The position numbers and the translations under genes were made by a program. DNA of 64,000 nt from Agreia sp. PsM10 (GTDB lineage: Bacteria > Actinomycetota > Actinomycetes > Actinomycetales > Microbacteriaceae). Of this stretch, positions 1 through 8,017 are shown piece after piece. The DNA lies in NCBI RefSeq assembly GCF_030433855.1, contig NZ_JARUXC010000017.1, positions 1 to 64,000 of the forward strand. The letters run 5' to 3'. Each line of letters begins with the position of its first letter. Positions within the stretch are counted from its first letter, which is position 1. Below the pieces are notes generated by a model, which worked only from the letters and a program-made list of their open reading frames with translations, was not told the origin of the DNA and made no database searches.

Positions 1-135
1 CGCGCGGGGGGGCCGCCGCCAGCAGGGGTCGGTTGGGGGGGGGGCGGGCGGCCGGTCAGTTTTGGTTGGGTGTGGTGGGGTGGGCGGAGCGCGGCGGGGG
101 GGGGGGGGGGGGGGCGGGGGGGGGGCCCCCCCCAC
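1..135. other. G-rich low-complexity window end
   Basis: The first 135 bases are dominated by runs of G, including a run of about 19 G, a single C, about 10 more G and then 8 C. No convincing gene lies here. Long open frames exist only because G-rich DNA lacks stop codons. The stretch abuts a truncated copy of a hairpin repeat whose left arm is missing. It looks like poor-quality sequence at a contig end rather than biology, though a true G-tract cannot be excluded. Confidence 0.6.
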
Positions 136-175
136 CGCGGTGGCGAAACCACCGCGCCGCGCGCGAACACCCGCG
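136..175. repeat. Dispersed hairpin repeat A, copy 1 (left arm lost)
   Basis: An inner hairpin CGCGGTGG / CCACCGCG (136-143 and 149-156) is followed by the arm GCGAACACCCGCG (163-175). The same inner hairpin and outer arm occur at 7941-8009. The matching left outer arm is absent here and replaced by G/C runs. It lies just past the 3' end of dctA, as expected of a terminator-like or REP-like element. Confidence 0.6.
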
Positions 176-190
176 TCGGGCGCACCCGAC

Positions 191-1618
191 TCAGCGGCGC
201 GGCGCCGCCTTCGTGGGCTCGACCCCGGTGAGGGCGTGCAGCGAGGCGGTCGACGGAACCGCCGGGTCGGCGTTCGACGCCGTCGTGGCCTCGATCGGCG
301 CATCCGCCGCGTGCGCATCCGGGTTCATGCTCGACTCCTGGAACGGGTCGTTGCCGCCCAGAACGTTGCGCACCTGGCCCTTGTCTACCTCGCCGGTCCA
401 CGTTCCGACCAGGAGCGTCGCCACCGCGTTGCCGGTGAAGTTCGTCACGGCGCGGGCCTCCGACATGAAGCGGTCGATTCCCACGATCACGCCCACGCCG
501 TCGACCAGGTCGGGGCGGAACGACTGCAGCCCGCCGGCGAGCGTCGCGAGACCGGCACCGGTGACCCCGGCGGCCCCCTTCGAGGCGATCATCATGAACA
601 GCAGCAGGCCGATCTGCTCCCCGATCGTCATCGGGGTGCCCATGGCGCTGGCGATGAACAGCGACGCCATCGTCAGGTAGATGGCGGTGCCGTCGAGGTT
701 GAACGAGTACCCGGTGGGAACGGTGATGCCCACGACCGGCTTCGAGACGCCGAGGTGCTCCATCTTCGCGATGAGGCGGGGAAGCGCGGCCTCCGACGAC
801 GAGGTTCCGACGATGAGGAGGTACTCGCGGGCCAGGTACTTCATGAGCGAGAAGATGTTCACGCCCGTGACGAGCTTGAGCAGGGTGCCGAGCACGACGA
901 TCACGAAGATCGCGCAGGTCACGTAGAAGCCGATCATCAGGGTGGCCAGCGCGACGACGGCACCCCAGCCGGTGGAGCCGACCACACCCGCGATGGCGCC
1001 GAACGCGCCGAGCGGCGCGACCCACAGCACCATCGACAGGATGCGGAAGACCAGCGCCTGCAGCGACTTGATCGCACCGAGGATGGGCGCGCCCTTGTCG
1101 CCCATCTTCTGCAGGGCGAAGCCCACGAGCAGCGCCACGAACAGGGTCTGCAGGATGCTGCCGTCGACGAGCGACGAGAACAGCGACACGGGGATGATGC
1201 CGAGGAAGAAGTCCTCCGTCGACTCGGCGACGATGTTGCTCGTGTCGTAGCTGGCCGCCGAGATGTCGAGGCCCTCTCCCGGATGCAGCAGGTTGCCCAC
1301 CACGAGGCCGATCGCCAGGGCGAAGGTCGACATGACGATGAAGTAGCCCAGCGCCAGGCCGCCGACCTTGCCGACGGTCGCCGCCTTCGCGATGGAGCCG
1401 ACGCCGATCACGATCGTGCAGAAGATGATCGGGGCGATCATCATCTTGATCAGTCCGACGAACGCGGTGCCGATCGGGGCCAGCGTCTTGGCGAACTCTG
1501 GAACGACGAGCCCGACGATGACGCCGGCCACCACGGCGACGATCACCGCGATGTAGAGATAGTGGTTCTTGTCGAGCTTCTTGCGGGTCTCACGGCCCGA
1601 TGCCGATGTGGTGCTCAT
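191..1618 (-). CDS. dctA: C4-dicarboxylate:cation symporter (DctA family)
   Basis: Secondary transporter of the DAACS family, which takes up succinate, fumarate and malate with Na+ or H+. The 475-residue protein has the family hallmarks: the serine-rich hairpin motif SSSEAALPRL, the substrate/cation motif NLDGTAIYLT, and about eight hydrophobic segments plus two re-entrant hairpins. I start at the ATG at 1618 (MSTTSASGR), which has an AAGGCAGG-type ribosome site; a start 30 nt upstream is open but less likely. The last ~50 residues are a hydrophilic Ala/Pro-rich tail beyond the usual family length. It faces a CitA/DcuS-type two-component pair across a 190-bp gap, the usual arrangement for dicarboxylate-induced uptake. 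That regulatory link is inferred. Confidence 0.93.
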   Translation of the reverse strand: MSTTSASGRETRKKLDKNHYLYIAVIVAVVAGVIVGLVVPEFAKTLAPIGTAFVGLIKMMIAPIIFCTIVIGVGSIAKAATVGKVGGLALGYFIVMSTFALAIGLVVGNLLHPGEGLDISAASYDTSNIVAESTEDFFLGIIPVSLFSSLVDGSILQTLFVALLVGFALQKMGDKGAPILGAIKSLQALVFRILSMVLWVAPLGAFGAIAGVVGSTGWGAVVALATLMIGFYVTCAIFVIVVLGTLLKLVTGVNIFSLMKYLAREYLLIVGTSSSEAALPRLIAKMEHLGVSKPVVGITVPTGYSFNLDGTAIYLTMASLFIASAMGTPMTIGEQIGLLLFMMIASKGAAGVTGAGLATLAGGLQSFRPDLVDGVGVIVGIDRFMSEARAVTNFTGNAVATLLVGTWTGEVDKGQVRNVLGGNDPFQESSMNPDAHAADAPIEATTASNADPAVPSTASLHALTGVEPTKAAPRR

Positions 1619-1808
1619 GGAATGCCTGCCTTCGTGAGGGGCCGCCACAACACCGTGGCGACTCTGCCTGAACTACTGAGGTCATCCTGTGCGCGGCGAC
1701 CACACAGAGAGCTGTTGTGTTCATACTGTTCGCGAATCGGTCGACGCAGGGGCCCGCGACGCGTAGCGTAGGGCGGCAGAGGCGCGACGGAGCGCGAAGG
1801 AGCTGCAG

Positions 1809-3440
1809 ATGAACGGTCGACGACGACGGGTCAGCATCGCCGCCCGTCTGTTCGCCGTGCAGGCCGTGTTCGTGATCGTGGCCGTCGGCCTCGCCGTCGC
1901 GCTGCTGGCTCTGGATGCCCGTGGCCGGGCCACCGACGACGCGTCGGCGCGCAGCATGGTCACCGCCCAGGCCGTCGCCCACAACCCGTTCGTGATCGAC
2001 GCCGTGCAGCAGCCGGATCCCTCCGCCGTGCTGCAGCCCTATGCCGTGACCCTGATGGACGACACCGACGTCGACTTCATCACCGTGATGGCGCCGGATC
2101 GTACGCGCTACACGCACCGCGACCCCGAGCAGATCGGCAAGAAGTTCCTCGGCACGATCGCCCCCGCGCTCGCGGGTGAGAGCTTCACCGAGACGTACAC
2201 CGGCACGCTGGGGCCGTCGGTGCGCGCGGTCGCGCCCATCCTCGCATCCGACGGCAGCGTCGTGGCGCTCGTCTCGGCCGGCATCACCCTGAGCCAGGTC
2301 GACGAGGAGTTCTGGCCGCGGGTGCACCTGCTGCTCGGAGCCGGCGCCGCGATGATCGCGGTGGGCGCGCTCGTGTCGTGGCTGTTCAGCCGCTACCTTC
2401 GCCGGGTCACGGCGGGCCGCGGTGCCGAGGAGCTCGGCCAGGTGTTCGCCTACTACGAGTCGGTGCTGCACTCCGTGCGCGAGGGCCTGGTGCTCGTCGA
2501 CGCCCGGGGCGTGCTCGTGCTCTACAACGACCACGCGGCCGACCTGCTCGGCCTCACCCCGGGCGGCCCCGAGCGGCCGGTCGACGAGCTCGACATCCCG
2601 GGGTCTCTCAAGTCCCTGCTGCTGAGCGAGGGCGAGGCGCGCGACGAGGTCTTCGTGACCCGCGACCACGTGCTCGTCGTGAACCATCAGCCGGCCCTGC
2701 CACCCGATGCCCAGGGCGGCTCGGGCCGCATCCGGTCTCTTGGAACCGTCACCACCCTGCGCGACCGAACCGAACTGCTGAGGGTCACCGGCGAACTCGA
2801 GTCGATGCGCACCATGAGTGACGCGCTGCGCTCGCAGACCCACGAGTTCGCCAATCGCCTGCACACCATCGCGTCGCTGCTCGAGCTGGGCCGCTCCGAC
2901 GAGGCGCTGCGCTTCGCCGCCGACGAGCTCAACCTCAGCCAGCGGCTCGCCGACCGCGTGCTGGTCTCGATCGACGAGCCCGTGATCGCCGCCCTGATGC
3001 TCGGCAAGGCGGCGCAGGCGCGCGAGCGCGGGGTGGCGCTCAACCTCGAGACCCACCTCGAGCCGGGAACGCAGGGCTTCGAGCCGGCCGACGTCGTGAC
3101 GATCCTCGGCAATCTCGTCGACAACGCGCTCGACGCGGCCGCATCCGGAACCGCCCCGGGCACCGAGCCGTGGGTCGAGGTCTACCTCGGGCTGGGCGAC
3201 GGCGAGGACGACCTCGTCGTGCAGGTGTCGGACTCGGGCCCGGGCATCGATTACGAGGCGCGCGAGCGGGTGTTCGGGCGCGGGTTCTCGACGAAAGAGT
3301 CGGATGCCTTCGGCCGGGGCCTCGGGCTGGCCCTCGTTCGGCAGACGGTCGCCCGACTCGGCGGCGTCATCGAGCTGAGCGAGCACGTGGGCGCCGTGTT
3401 CACCGTGACTCTGCCGATGCCCGCGCGGGTCGAGTCGTGA
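1809..3440 (+). CDS. Sensor histidine kinase, CitA/DcuS family
   Basis: Membrane sensor kinase of 543 residues. A first transmembrane helix (about 10-31) and a second (about 172-192) bracket an extracellular PAS/Cache-like domain of about 140 residues, which in this family binds citrate, malate or related acids. A cytoplasmic PAS domain follows (about 205-310). The H-box THEFANRLHTIASLLELG puts the phosphorylated His near residue 345. The ATPase domain has NLVDNALDAA (N box), DSGPGI and GRGLGLALV (G boxes). The response regulator starts 13 bp downstream. Divergence from dctA suggests it controls dicarboxylate uptake. The exact ligand cannot be read from the sequence. Confidence 0.92.
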   Translation: MNGRRRRVSIAARLFAVQAVFVIVAVGLAVALLALDARGRATDDASARSMVTAQAVAHNPFVIDAVQQPDPSAVLQPYAVTLMDDTDVDFITVMAPDRTRYTHRDPEQIGKKFLGTIAPALAGESFTETYTGTLGPSVRAVAPILASDGSVVALVSAGITLSQVDEEFWPRVHLLLGAGAAMIAVGALVSWLFSRYLRRVTAGRGAEELGQVFAYYESVLHSVREGLVLVDARGVLVLYNDHAADLLGLTPGGPERPVDELDIPGSLKSLLLSEGEARDEVFVTRDHVLVVNHQPALPPDAQGGSGRIRSLGTVTTLRDRTELLRVTGELESMRTMSDALRSQTHEFANRLHTIASLLELGRSDEALRFAADELNLSQRLADRVLVSIDEPVIAALMLGKAAQARERGVALNLETHLEPGTQGFEPADVVTILGNLVDNALDAAASGTAPGTEPWVEVYLGLGDGEDDLVVQVSDSGPGIDYEARERVFGRGFSTKESDAFGRGLGLALVRQTVARLGGVIELSEHVGAVFTVTLPMPARVES

Positions 3441-3453
3441 TGGGCGGGGCGTC

Positions 3454-4146
3454 GTGATCAGGGTGCTGATCGTCGAGGACGAAGTGCTGACGGCCGAGGC
3501 GCACGCCCTCTACGTGGGCAGGCTCGACGGCTTCGAGGTCGGCGGGATCGCGCACACCGGTGCCGAGGCGGTTCGGCTGCTCAAGGCGTCGCTGGGCGAG
3601 GCGGCCGAGCGCATCGACCTGATCCTGCTCGACATGAACCTGCCCGACATCGACGGACTCGAGCTGTGCCGGCGCATCCGCGCGGGCGGTGTCGACGTCG
3701 ATGTGATCGCGATCACGGCGGTGCGCAGCGCCGAGGTGGTGCGGGCATCGATCGCGGCGGGCATCGTGCAGTACCTCATCAAGCCGTTCACCTTCGGGGT
3801 GTTCACCGACAAGCTCACGAGCTACCGCGACTTCCGCAGCCTGTTCGCGCAGTCGCCGACCGTGGCGAGCCAGCGGGATGTCGACGGCGCGTTCGCGGCG
3901 CTGCGCACGTCGAACGATCCCGGCCTCGGCAAGGGCCTGAGCCCGGAGACGCTCAGCGCGGTGTCGGCCCTGCTGCTGGAATCGGGCGGGGGAGTGTCGG
4001 CGCGGGAGCTGGCCGAGGAGATCAGCGCGTCGCGGGTGACGGCCCGGCGCTACCTGGAGTACCTGGCCGACTCGGGTCGTGCCGACAGGGCGCCGCGCTA
4101 CGGAACGCCGGGGCGCCCCGAGGTGGAGTATCGCTGGCGCGCGTGA
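3454..4146 (+). CDS. Response regulator, CitB/DcuR family
   Basis: Partner of the preceding kinase, 230 residues, GTG start. The receiver domain (about 1-120) has the acidic pair E8/D9, the phosphoacceptor D60 in LLDMNLPDIDG, and K110 in YLIKPF. A C-terminal helix-turn-helix (about 165-215, SARELAEEISASRVTARRYL) is typical of the CitB/DcuR/DctR type rather than OmpR or NarL. It forms a two-gene operon with the kinase and probably activates dctA, which is transcribed the other way. That regulatory link is inferred from context. Confidence 0.92.
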   Translation: MIRVLIVEDEVLTAEAHALYVGRLDGFEVGGIAHTGAEAVRLLKASLGEAAERIDLILLDMNLPDIDGLELCRRIRAGGVDVDVIAITAVRSAEVVRASIAAGIVQYLIKPFTFGVFTDKLTSYRDFRSLFAQSPTVASQRDVDGAFAALRTSNDPGLGKGLSPETLSAVSALLLESGGGVSARELAEEISASRVTARRYLEYLADSGRADRAPRYGTPGRPEVEYRWRA

Positions 4147-4150
4147 CCAG

Positions 4151-4753
4151 CTACTCCCGGATGGTCGTCACGACGTCGACGATCGAGGGCGCGGGCGGGG
4201 CCGATCCGAAGCCGAAGGTCACCGGCGGATCGAGCGGAGTCATCGCGCCGAGGCTCTCGCCCGAACGGGTCGCGACGACATCGTCGAGAGCCCGGATGAG
4301 CGTCACCCCGTAGAACTCCTGCCTGCCGTTGCCCGCCGTGCCGGCCGTGTGCACTCCCGCCACGAGGCGGCTCGCGACGGGATCGATGACCCGGAGCCAC
4401 GCCGGATGCGTCGCGACCAGCGACGGCACCACGCGCAGCAGCCGGCCGAGCGTCGAGAGGCCGCCCACGCGCATCCGCACCGACAGGTCGCCGGCGGTCA
4501 CGGCCAGGCCGCCGTCGACGCGCCGGGTGGTCACCGGCACCACCCTCACCTCGTCGAACGAGTACGTCGACGACACGAATTCGGCGATCTCGTCGCTCGG
4601 GGCCAGCAGCGTGCGGTGGCCCGACGCATCCTGGAGCATCACGTCGGTGAAGGCGCCGAGCGGCGACTCCGCCCAGATGCCCACGACGATCCGTGTGCCC
4701 GAGGCCGTGCCGAAGCCGGCTATGCGACCGGTGAAGCGGTGTTCGGTGACCAT
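4151..4753 (-). CDS. Hypothetical protein
   Basis: An unrecognised 200-residue soluble protein, starting at the ATG at 4753 (MVTEHRFTGRIAGFG). The composition is mixed beta/alpha with no signal peptide or membrane helix. The segment TRIVVGIWAESPLGAFTDVMLQDASGHRTLL and the C-terminal PVTFGFGSAPP are its most distinctive parts. Coding is supported by a frame that fills the gap between its neighbours and by codon use like theirs. It ends 4 bp from the converging response-regulator gene. A large inverted repeat lies upstream, between it and the GntR gene. No function is assigned. Confidence 0.7.
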   Translation of the reverse strand: MVTEHRFTGRIAGFGTASGTRIVVGIWAESPLGAFTDVMLQDASGHRTLLAPSDEIAEFVSSTYSFDEVRVVPVTTRRVDGGLAVTAGDLSVRMRVGGLSTLGRLLRVVPSLVATHPAWLRVIDPVASRLVAGVHTAGTAGNGRQEFYGVTLIRALDDVVATRSGESLGAMTPLDPPVTFGFGSAPPAPSIVDVVTTIRE

Positions 4754-4778
4754 CGGGCCAGCATAGGCGGCGTGGCTT

Positions 4779-4851
4779 GTGATCAATTCAGGAGGAGAGC
4801 TCAGCCGTGTGGATAGTGGCGTCGGCGACGCGCTCCTCCTGAATTGGTCAC
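4779..4851. repeat. 19-bp inverted repeat (family D)
   Basis: GTGATCAATTCAGGAGGAG (4779-4797) is matched by its reverse complement with one mismatch at 4833-4851, with 35 nt between. The right arm overlaps the stop codon of the GntR gene (4848-4850). It may end GntR transcription, but there is no T tract. It may instead be a small dispersed element. Confidence 0.75.
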
Positions 4852-5531
4852 GCATGAGCCGTTGACGGCAGCAGCTGTGCCCGGCGCCAATCGTTCGAGG
4901 CGAGGGCCTCGAGCAGGCGCTCGTGAGTTCCGCGGATGTGCTCGGCGATCAGCTGCTCCGCGGCATCGGCGTCGCGCCCGCGCACGGCCTGCAGGATGCG
5001 CAGGTGCTCGTCGCGCGCGTGGCTGCGGGCCTCGGGCGAGCGGGCCTCGAGCCAGCGGGTTCTTTCGAGGCGGCGCAGCGAGGTGGCGACCGCCGTGCCG
5101 AAGAACGGATTGCCGGCGAGCTCTGCGAGGCGGGCGTGGAAGTCGCCGCCCGCCTGCACGCTGTCTCCCGCGGCGTTCGCGTCTGCGGCGTCGTTCAGCT
5201 CGTCTGCCAGCGCATCGAGCTGCTCGTCGGATGCCCTCTGCACGGCCAGTCGCGCCGCCGCGGTCTCGATGGCCTCGCGGTATTCGGCGAGCTGCTCGAT
5301 CTCGTCGAGGTCGATGGGTGCGACCGCGTAGCTGCGGCCGTCGCGGCGCACGAGCCCTTCGTCTTCGAGGCGCACGAGAGCGGCGCGCACGGGGGTTCTG
5401 GATGCCTGGAATCGCGACTCGAGGCCGCGCTCAGACAGGCTCTGGCCGGGGAGCAGCTCGAGCGTGAGTATCGCTGCCCGGAGCCTGTCGTACAGCTGCG
5501 CCGTCTGGGTGGGGCGTTCGTCGTCGGCCAC
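4848..5531 (-). CDS. GntR-family transcriptional regulator (FCD type)
   Basis: 227-residue one-component regulator. The N-terminal winged helix (about 8-75) has the GntR signature LSERGLESRFQASRTPVRAAL. The C-terminal FCD domain (about 85-205) includes the metal-site helices around DFHARLAELAGNPFF and EHLRILQAVRGRD. I chose the GTG at 5531 (VADDERPTQ) because AGAAGGA sits just upstream and the residues before it are Arg/Thr-rich and unlike the family. It is divergent from an MFS transporter with a perfect operator-like palindrome between them, so it probably represses that exporter and itself. The ligand is unknown; FCD proteins usually sense organic acids. Confidence 0.9.
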   Translation of the reverse strand: MADDERPTQTAQLYDRLRAAILTLELLPGQSLSERGLESRFQASRTPVRAALVRLEDEGLVRRDGRSYAVAPIDLDEIEQLAEYREAIETAAARLAVQRASDEQLDALADELNDAADANAAGDSVQAGGDFHARLAELAGNPFFGTAVATSLRRLERTRWLEARSPEARSHARDEHLRILQAVRGRDADAAEQLIAEHIRGTHERLLEALASNDWRRAQLLPSTAHA

Positions 5532-5544
5532 GGGTGTCCTTCTC

Positions 5545-5596
5545 GTGCGGTTGCGTCGCGTGGTGAGGTCGTGCAGTTGCGTCGTGCAGTTGCGTC
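5545..5596. repeat. Short direct repeats near the GntR/MFS promoter
   Basis: The 13-bp unit GTGCAGTTGCGTC occurs twice in perfect tandem (5571-5583 and 5584-5596). A one-mismatch third copy is at 5545-5557. They lie immediately beside the palindromic operator. They may be extra regulator contacts or simple slippage products. Confidence 0.6.
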
Positions 5597-5604
5597 GTGC
5601 ATCA

Positions 5605-5631
5605 ATTGGTATACCGTAATGGTATACCAAT
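5605..5631. promoter_or_regulatory. Palindromic operator between gntR and MFS gene
   Basis: ATTGGTATACC (5605-5615) and GGTATACCAAT (5621-5631) form a perfect inverted repeat around GTAAT. Each half also contains the self-palindrome GGTATACC, so two dimers could sit 16 bp apart. GntR/FCD operators are typically such TNGTNNNACNA-like palindromes. It lies 40 bp before the MFS start and about 75 bp before the GntR start. Confidence 0.8.
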
Positions 5632-5671
5632 ACGGCCTCACCTCGGGTGCCGTGAACGAAGGAACGGCCCC

Positions 5672-6919
5672 ATGACCTCCACGGCGACAGCCTCCGCCCG
5701 CGCGACCGCGCGCATCCCCGCTCGCGCCTGGATCAACCTGGGTCTCGGGCTCGGGGCGCAGTCCGCGGGGACGGTGTTCATCAACACGCCCGCGTTCCTC
5801 ATCCTGCTGCTGCACACGCAGCGCGGACTCACGTTGGCCGAGGCGGGGCTGCTCGCGGCGGCGCCCACGGTGGGAATGGTGCTCACCTTGTTCGCCTGGG
5901 GTGCGCTCGTCGACCGGATCGGGGAGCGCGGCGTGATCGCCGTCGGCCTCGCGCTCACCTCGGCGGCCGCGTTCCTGGCGATGACCGTCGACGGATACGT
6001 CGCGATCGGAGCCTTCCTGCTGCTCGGGGGCATGGCCTCCGCCAGCACGAACTCGGCGAGCGGCTCGCTCGTGGTGCGCTGGTTCCCGAGCTCGCGTCGC
6101 GGACTCGCCATGGGCATCCGGCAGATGGCCGTGCCGCTCGGGGTCACGATCGCGGCGGTGTCGGTGCCCGTCGCCGCCGAGGCCGGGGGAGTGCCGCTCG
6201 CCCTGCTCGTTCCCGCCGTGATCGCCGGCGTGTTCGCGGTGGCCTGCGGGGTCGGCATCCGAAATGCGCCCGCGGGCGCCCGAGCGGCGGACGCGCCCGC
6301 GGCGCCCGCAGTCCCCGCCGTTTCTGCGGCGCGACCCGCCAACCCCTACCGGGGCAGTGGGTTCCTGTGGCGCATCCACGCGGTGTCGATTCTGCTCGTC
6401 GTGCCGCAGTTCACCGTGTCGACGTTCGGACTGGTGTGGCTGGTCACCGAGCTCGGCTGGGCCCCGCTCGCCGCCGGTGTGCTCGTGGGCGCCGCGCAGT
6501 TCGTGGGCGCGATCGGGCGGATCCTCGTGGGGGTGTGGAGCGACAGGCTCGGCAGCCGCGTGCGCCCGCTGCGCTGGGTCGCGATGTCGGCGGGCGCCGT
6601 GATGCTGCTGCTCGCTCTGTCGGACGCCGCGACCTGGGGTGCCGCCGCCGTCGTCTTCGTGGTCGCCACGGTCGTGGTCGTGGCCGACAACGGGCTCGCC
6701 TTCACCTCGGTGGCCGAGACGGCGGGGCCGGCCTGGAGCGGTCGAGCACTCGGCGTGCAGAACACGGGACAGTACGTGGCCGCCTCGATCGTGGGTCCCG
6801 CCGTCGGAGCGTTGATCGGGCTCGTCGGCTACCCGCTCGCCTTCGTGGTGGTCGCCCTGTTCCCCGTGGCCGCGATCCCGTTAGTGCCGCGCATGCGCGA
6901 GGAGCGCGACCGCCTCTGA
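5672..6919 (+). CDS. MFS transporter
   Basis: 415-residue major facilitator with 12 predicted membrane helices and a central loop (about 205-225) rich in Ala/Pro. The helix 2-3 loop carries the MFS-type motif WGALVDRIGERGVI, repeated in the second half as VGVWSDRLGSRVRPLR. The ATG at 5672 is preceded by GAAGGAAC. A frame open further upstream runs through the operator and is rejected as the start. It resembles CynX/NimT-type or oxalate/formate-like carriers, but the substrate cannot be named. The divergent GntR regulator and the shared palindrome suggest ligand-induced expression. Confidence 0.88.
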   Translation: MTSTATASARATARIPARAWINLGLGLGAQSAGTVFINTPAFLILLLHTQRGLTLAEAGLLAAAPTVGMVLTLFAWGALVDRIGERGVIAVGLALTSAAAFLAMTVDGYVAIGAFLLLGGMASASTNSASGSLVVRWFPSSRRGLAMGIRQMAVPLGVTIAAVSVPVAAEAGGVPLALLVPAVIAGVFAVACGVGIRNAPAGARAADAPAAPAVPAVSAARPANPYRGSGFLWRIHAVSILLVVPQFTVSTFGLVWLVTELGWAPLAAGVLVGAAQFVGAIGRILVGVWSDRLGSRVRPLRWVAMSAGAVMLLLALSDAATWGAAAVVFVVATVVVVADNGLAFTSVAETAGPAWSGRALGVQNTGQYVAASIVGPAVGALIGLVGYPLAFVVVALFPVAAIPLVPRMREERDRL

Positions 6920-6928
6920 GTGCCGCGG

Positions 6929-7885
6929 CTAGGCGCCGACGGGTGACCGACGGGGCCAGCGGAGTCTGCGCTGCGCCAGCAGGATGCCGAGGAACACGAG
7001 CACCGCGCCCAGCGGCTCGTTCCACGAGAGGGTCTCGCCGAGAACCAGGATGCCCAGGGCGACTCCCACGATCGGCGTCAGGTAGGTGACGGTGGAGGTC
7101 ACGGTCGGGCCCCAGGTGAGGAGCACGTTGATGTTCCAGAGGTAGGCGAAGCCGGTGCCCACGATTCCGAGGACGAGCAGGCTGGCGACGATCGCGGGCG
7201 TGAGCTGCACGGCGCCGATCGCGACGACGGGGGTGAGCAGCAGCATGATGGCGCCGCCGAGGCCGATCTGCAGAAAGGCCGTGGTGACGCCACTGACGCC
7301 CCGGCCGGTGATGAAGCGGCGCAGGTAGCCGAAGGTGAACCCGTAGCAGACGGCCGACCCGAGGCAGGCGAGCTGGCCCGCGAGTTCGGTCACGGGCGAG
7401 CCTGCCGCGGCGGCCGTGGGCACGAAGCGCCAGGGGCCGATGATCACGACGACTCCGACGATTCCCACGGCGACACCGAGGATCTGGGCGCGCGACAGCT
7501 TCTCGACGCGGAACACCAGCGTGGCCATGAGGGCGGTGGTGATCGGGGTGACGGCGTTGTAGATGCTCGCGAGCCCGCTCGAGACGTACTGCTCGGCCCA
7601 CGCGAAGAGCAGATAGGGCAGAACCGAGCCGGAGACGGCGACGACGACGAAGTGGGCCCAGACCTTCGGCGAGCGGGGCAGCGAGTTGCGGGTGATGAGC
7701 ATCACCACGCCGAGGGCGAGACCGCCGAGCACCAGGCGGCTCCAGGCGACCTGGCCGAACGAGGTGCCCTCGAGGGCCACCTTCATGAAGAGGAAGCTGG
7801 CACCCCACACGATTCCCATCGAGGCGAACTGGATGGCCGCCGAGACGTTCGTGGTGCCCTCGGCGGTGCGGTGCGTGGTGCTCAT
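6929..7885 (-). CDS. EamA/DMT-family transporter
   Basis: 318-residue drug/metabolite transporter with two EamA repeats (about 12-150 and 165-305) and ten predicted helices. Typical family segments are GIVWGASFLFMKVALE at the start and VLGETLSWNEPLGAVLVFLGI near the end, where the conserved Glu of helix 9 sits. The ATG at 7885 gives a natural N-terminus; an upstream extension is Arg/Pro-rich and unlikely. It converges with the MFS gene 9 bp away. Such proteins export amino acids or metabolites. The substrate is unknown. Confidence 0.9.
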   Translation of the reverse strand: MSTTHRTAEGTTNVSAAIQFASMGIVWGASFLFMKVALEGTSFGQVAWSRLVLGGLALGVVMLITRNSLPRSPKVWAHFVVVAVSGSVLPYLLFAWAEQYVSSGLASIYNAVTPITTALMATLVFRVEKLSRAQILGVAVGIVGVVVIIGPWRFVPTAAAAGSPVTELAGQLACLGSAVCYGFTFGYLRRFITGRGVSGVTTAFLQIGLGGAIMLLLTPVVAIGAVQLTPAIVASLLVLGIVGTGFAYLWNINVLLTWGPTVTSTVTYLTPIVGVALGILVLGETLSWNEPLGAVLVFLGILLAQRRLRWPRRSPVGA

Positions 7886-7940
7886 GTGTTCACGGTATCG
7901 GTAGCGGCGGACACTGCCATGCCACCCGGGGCGGCATGGG

Positions 7941-8009
7941 TCGAGCGCGGGTGTCCGCACCGTGCGCGGTGGCTGAACCACCGCGTTCGACGCGAACACC
8001 CGCGCTCGA
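7941..8009. repeat. Dispersed hairpin repeat A, copy 2 (complete)
   Basis: Outer arms TCGAGCGCGGGTGT (7941-7954) and ACACCCGCGCTCGA (7996-8009) are perfectly complementary. Inside them is a second hairpin CGCGGTGG / CCACCGCG (7965-7972 and 7978-7985). It lies 9 bp beyond the flotillin stop codon, so the nested hairpin could terminate or stabilise that transcript. It is the best-preserved copy of the family in this window. Confidence 0.85.
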
Positions 8010-8017
8010 AGGAGGTG

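Noticed and set aside
1688-1712. Possible CRP/GlxR site (TGTG...CACA) between dctA and the kinase
   Set aside because: The spacing between half-sites does not fit TGTGA-N6-TCACA, and the inner bases do not match.
62-1771. Long open frame opposite dctA
   Set aside because: It is antisense to a clear transporter gene. Its protein is Arg/His/Asp/Glu-rich with no family likeness, as expected of an alternate frame in high-GC DNA.
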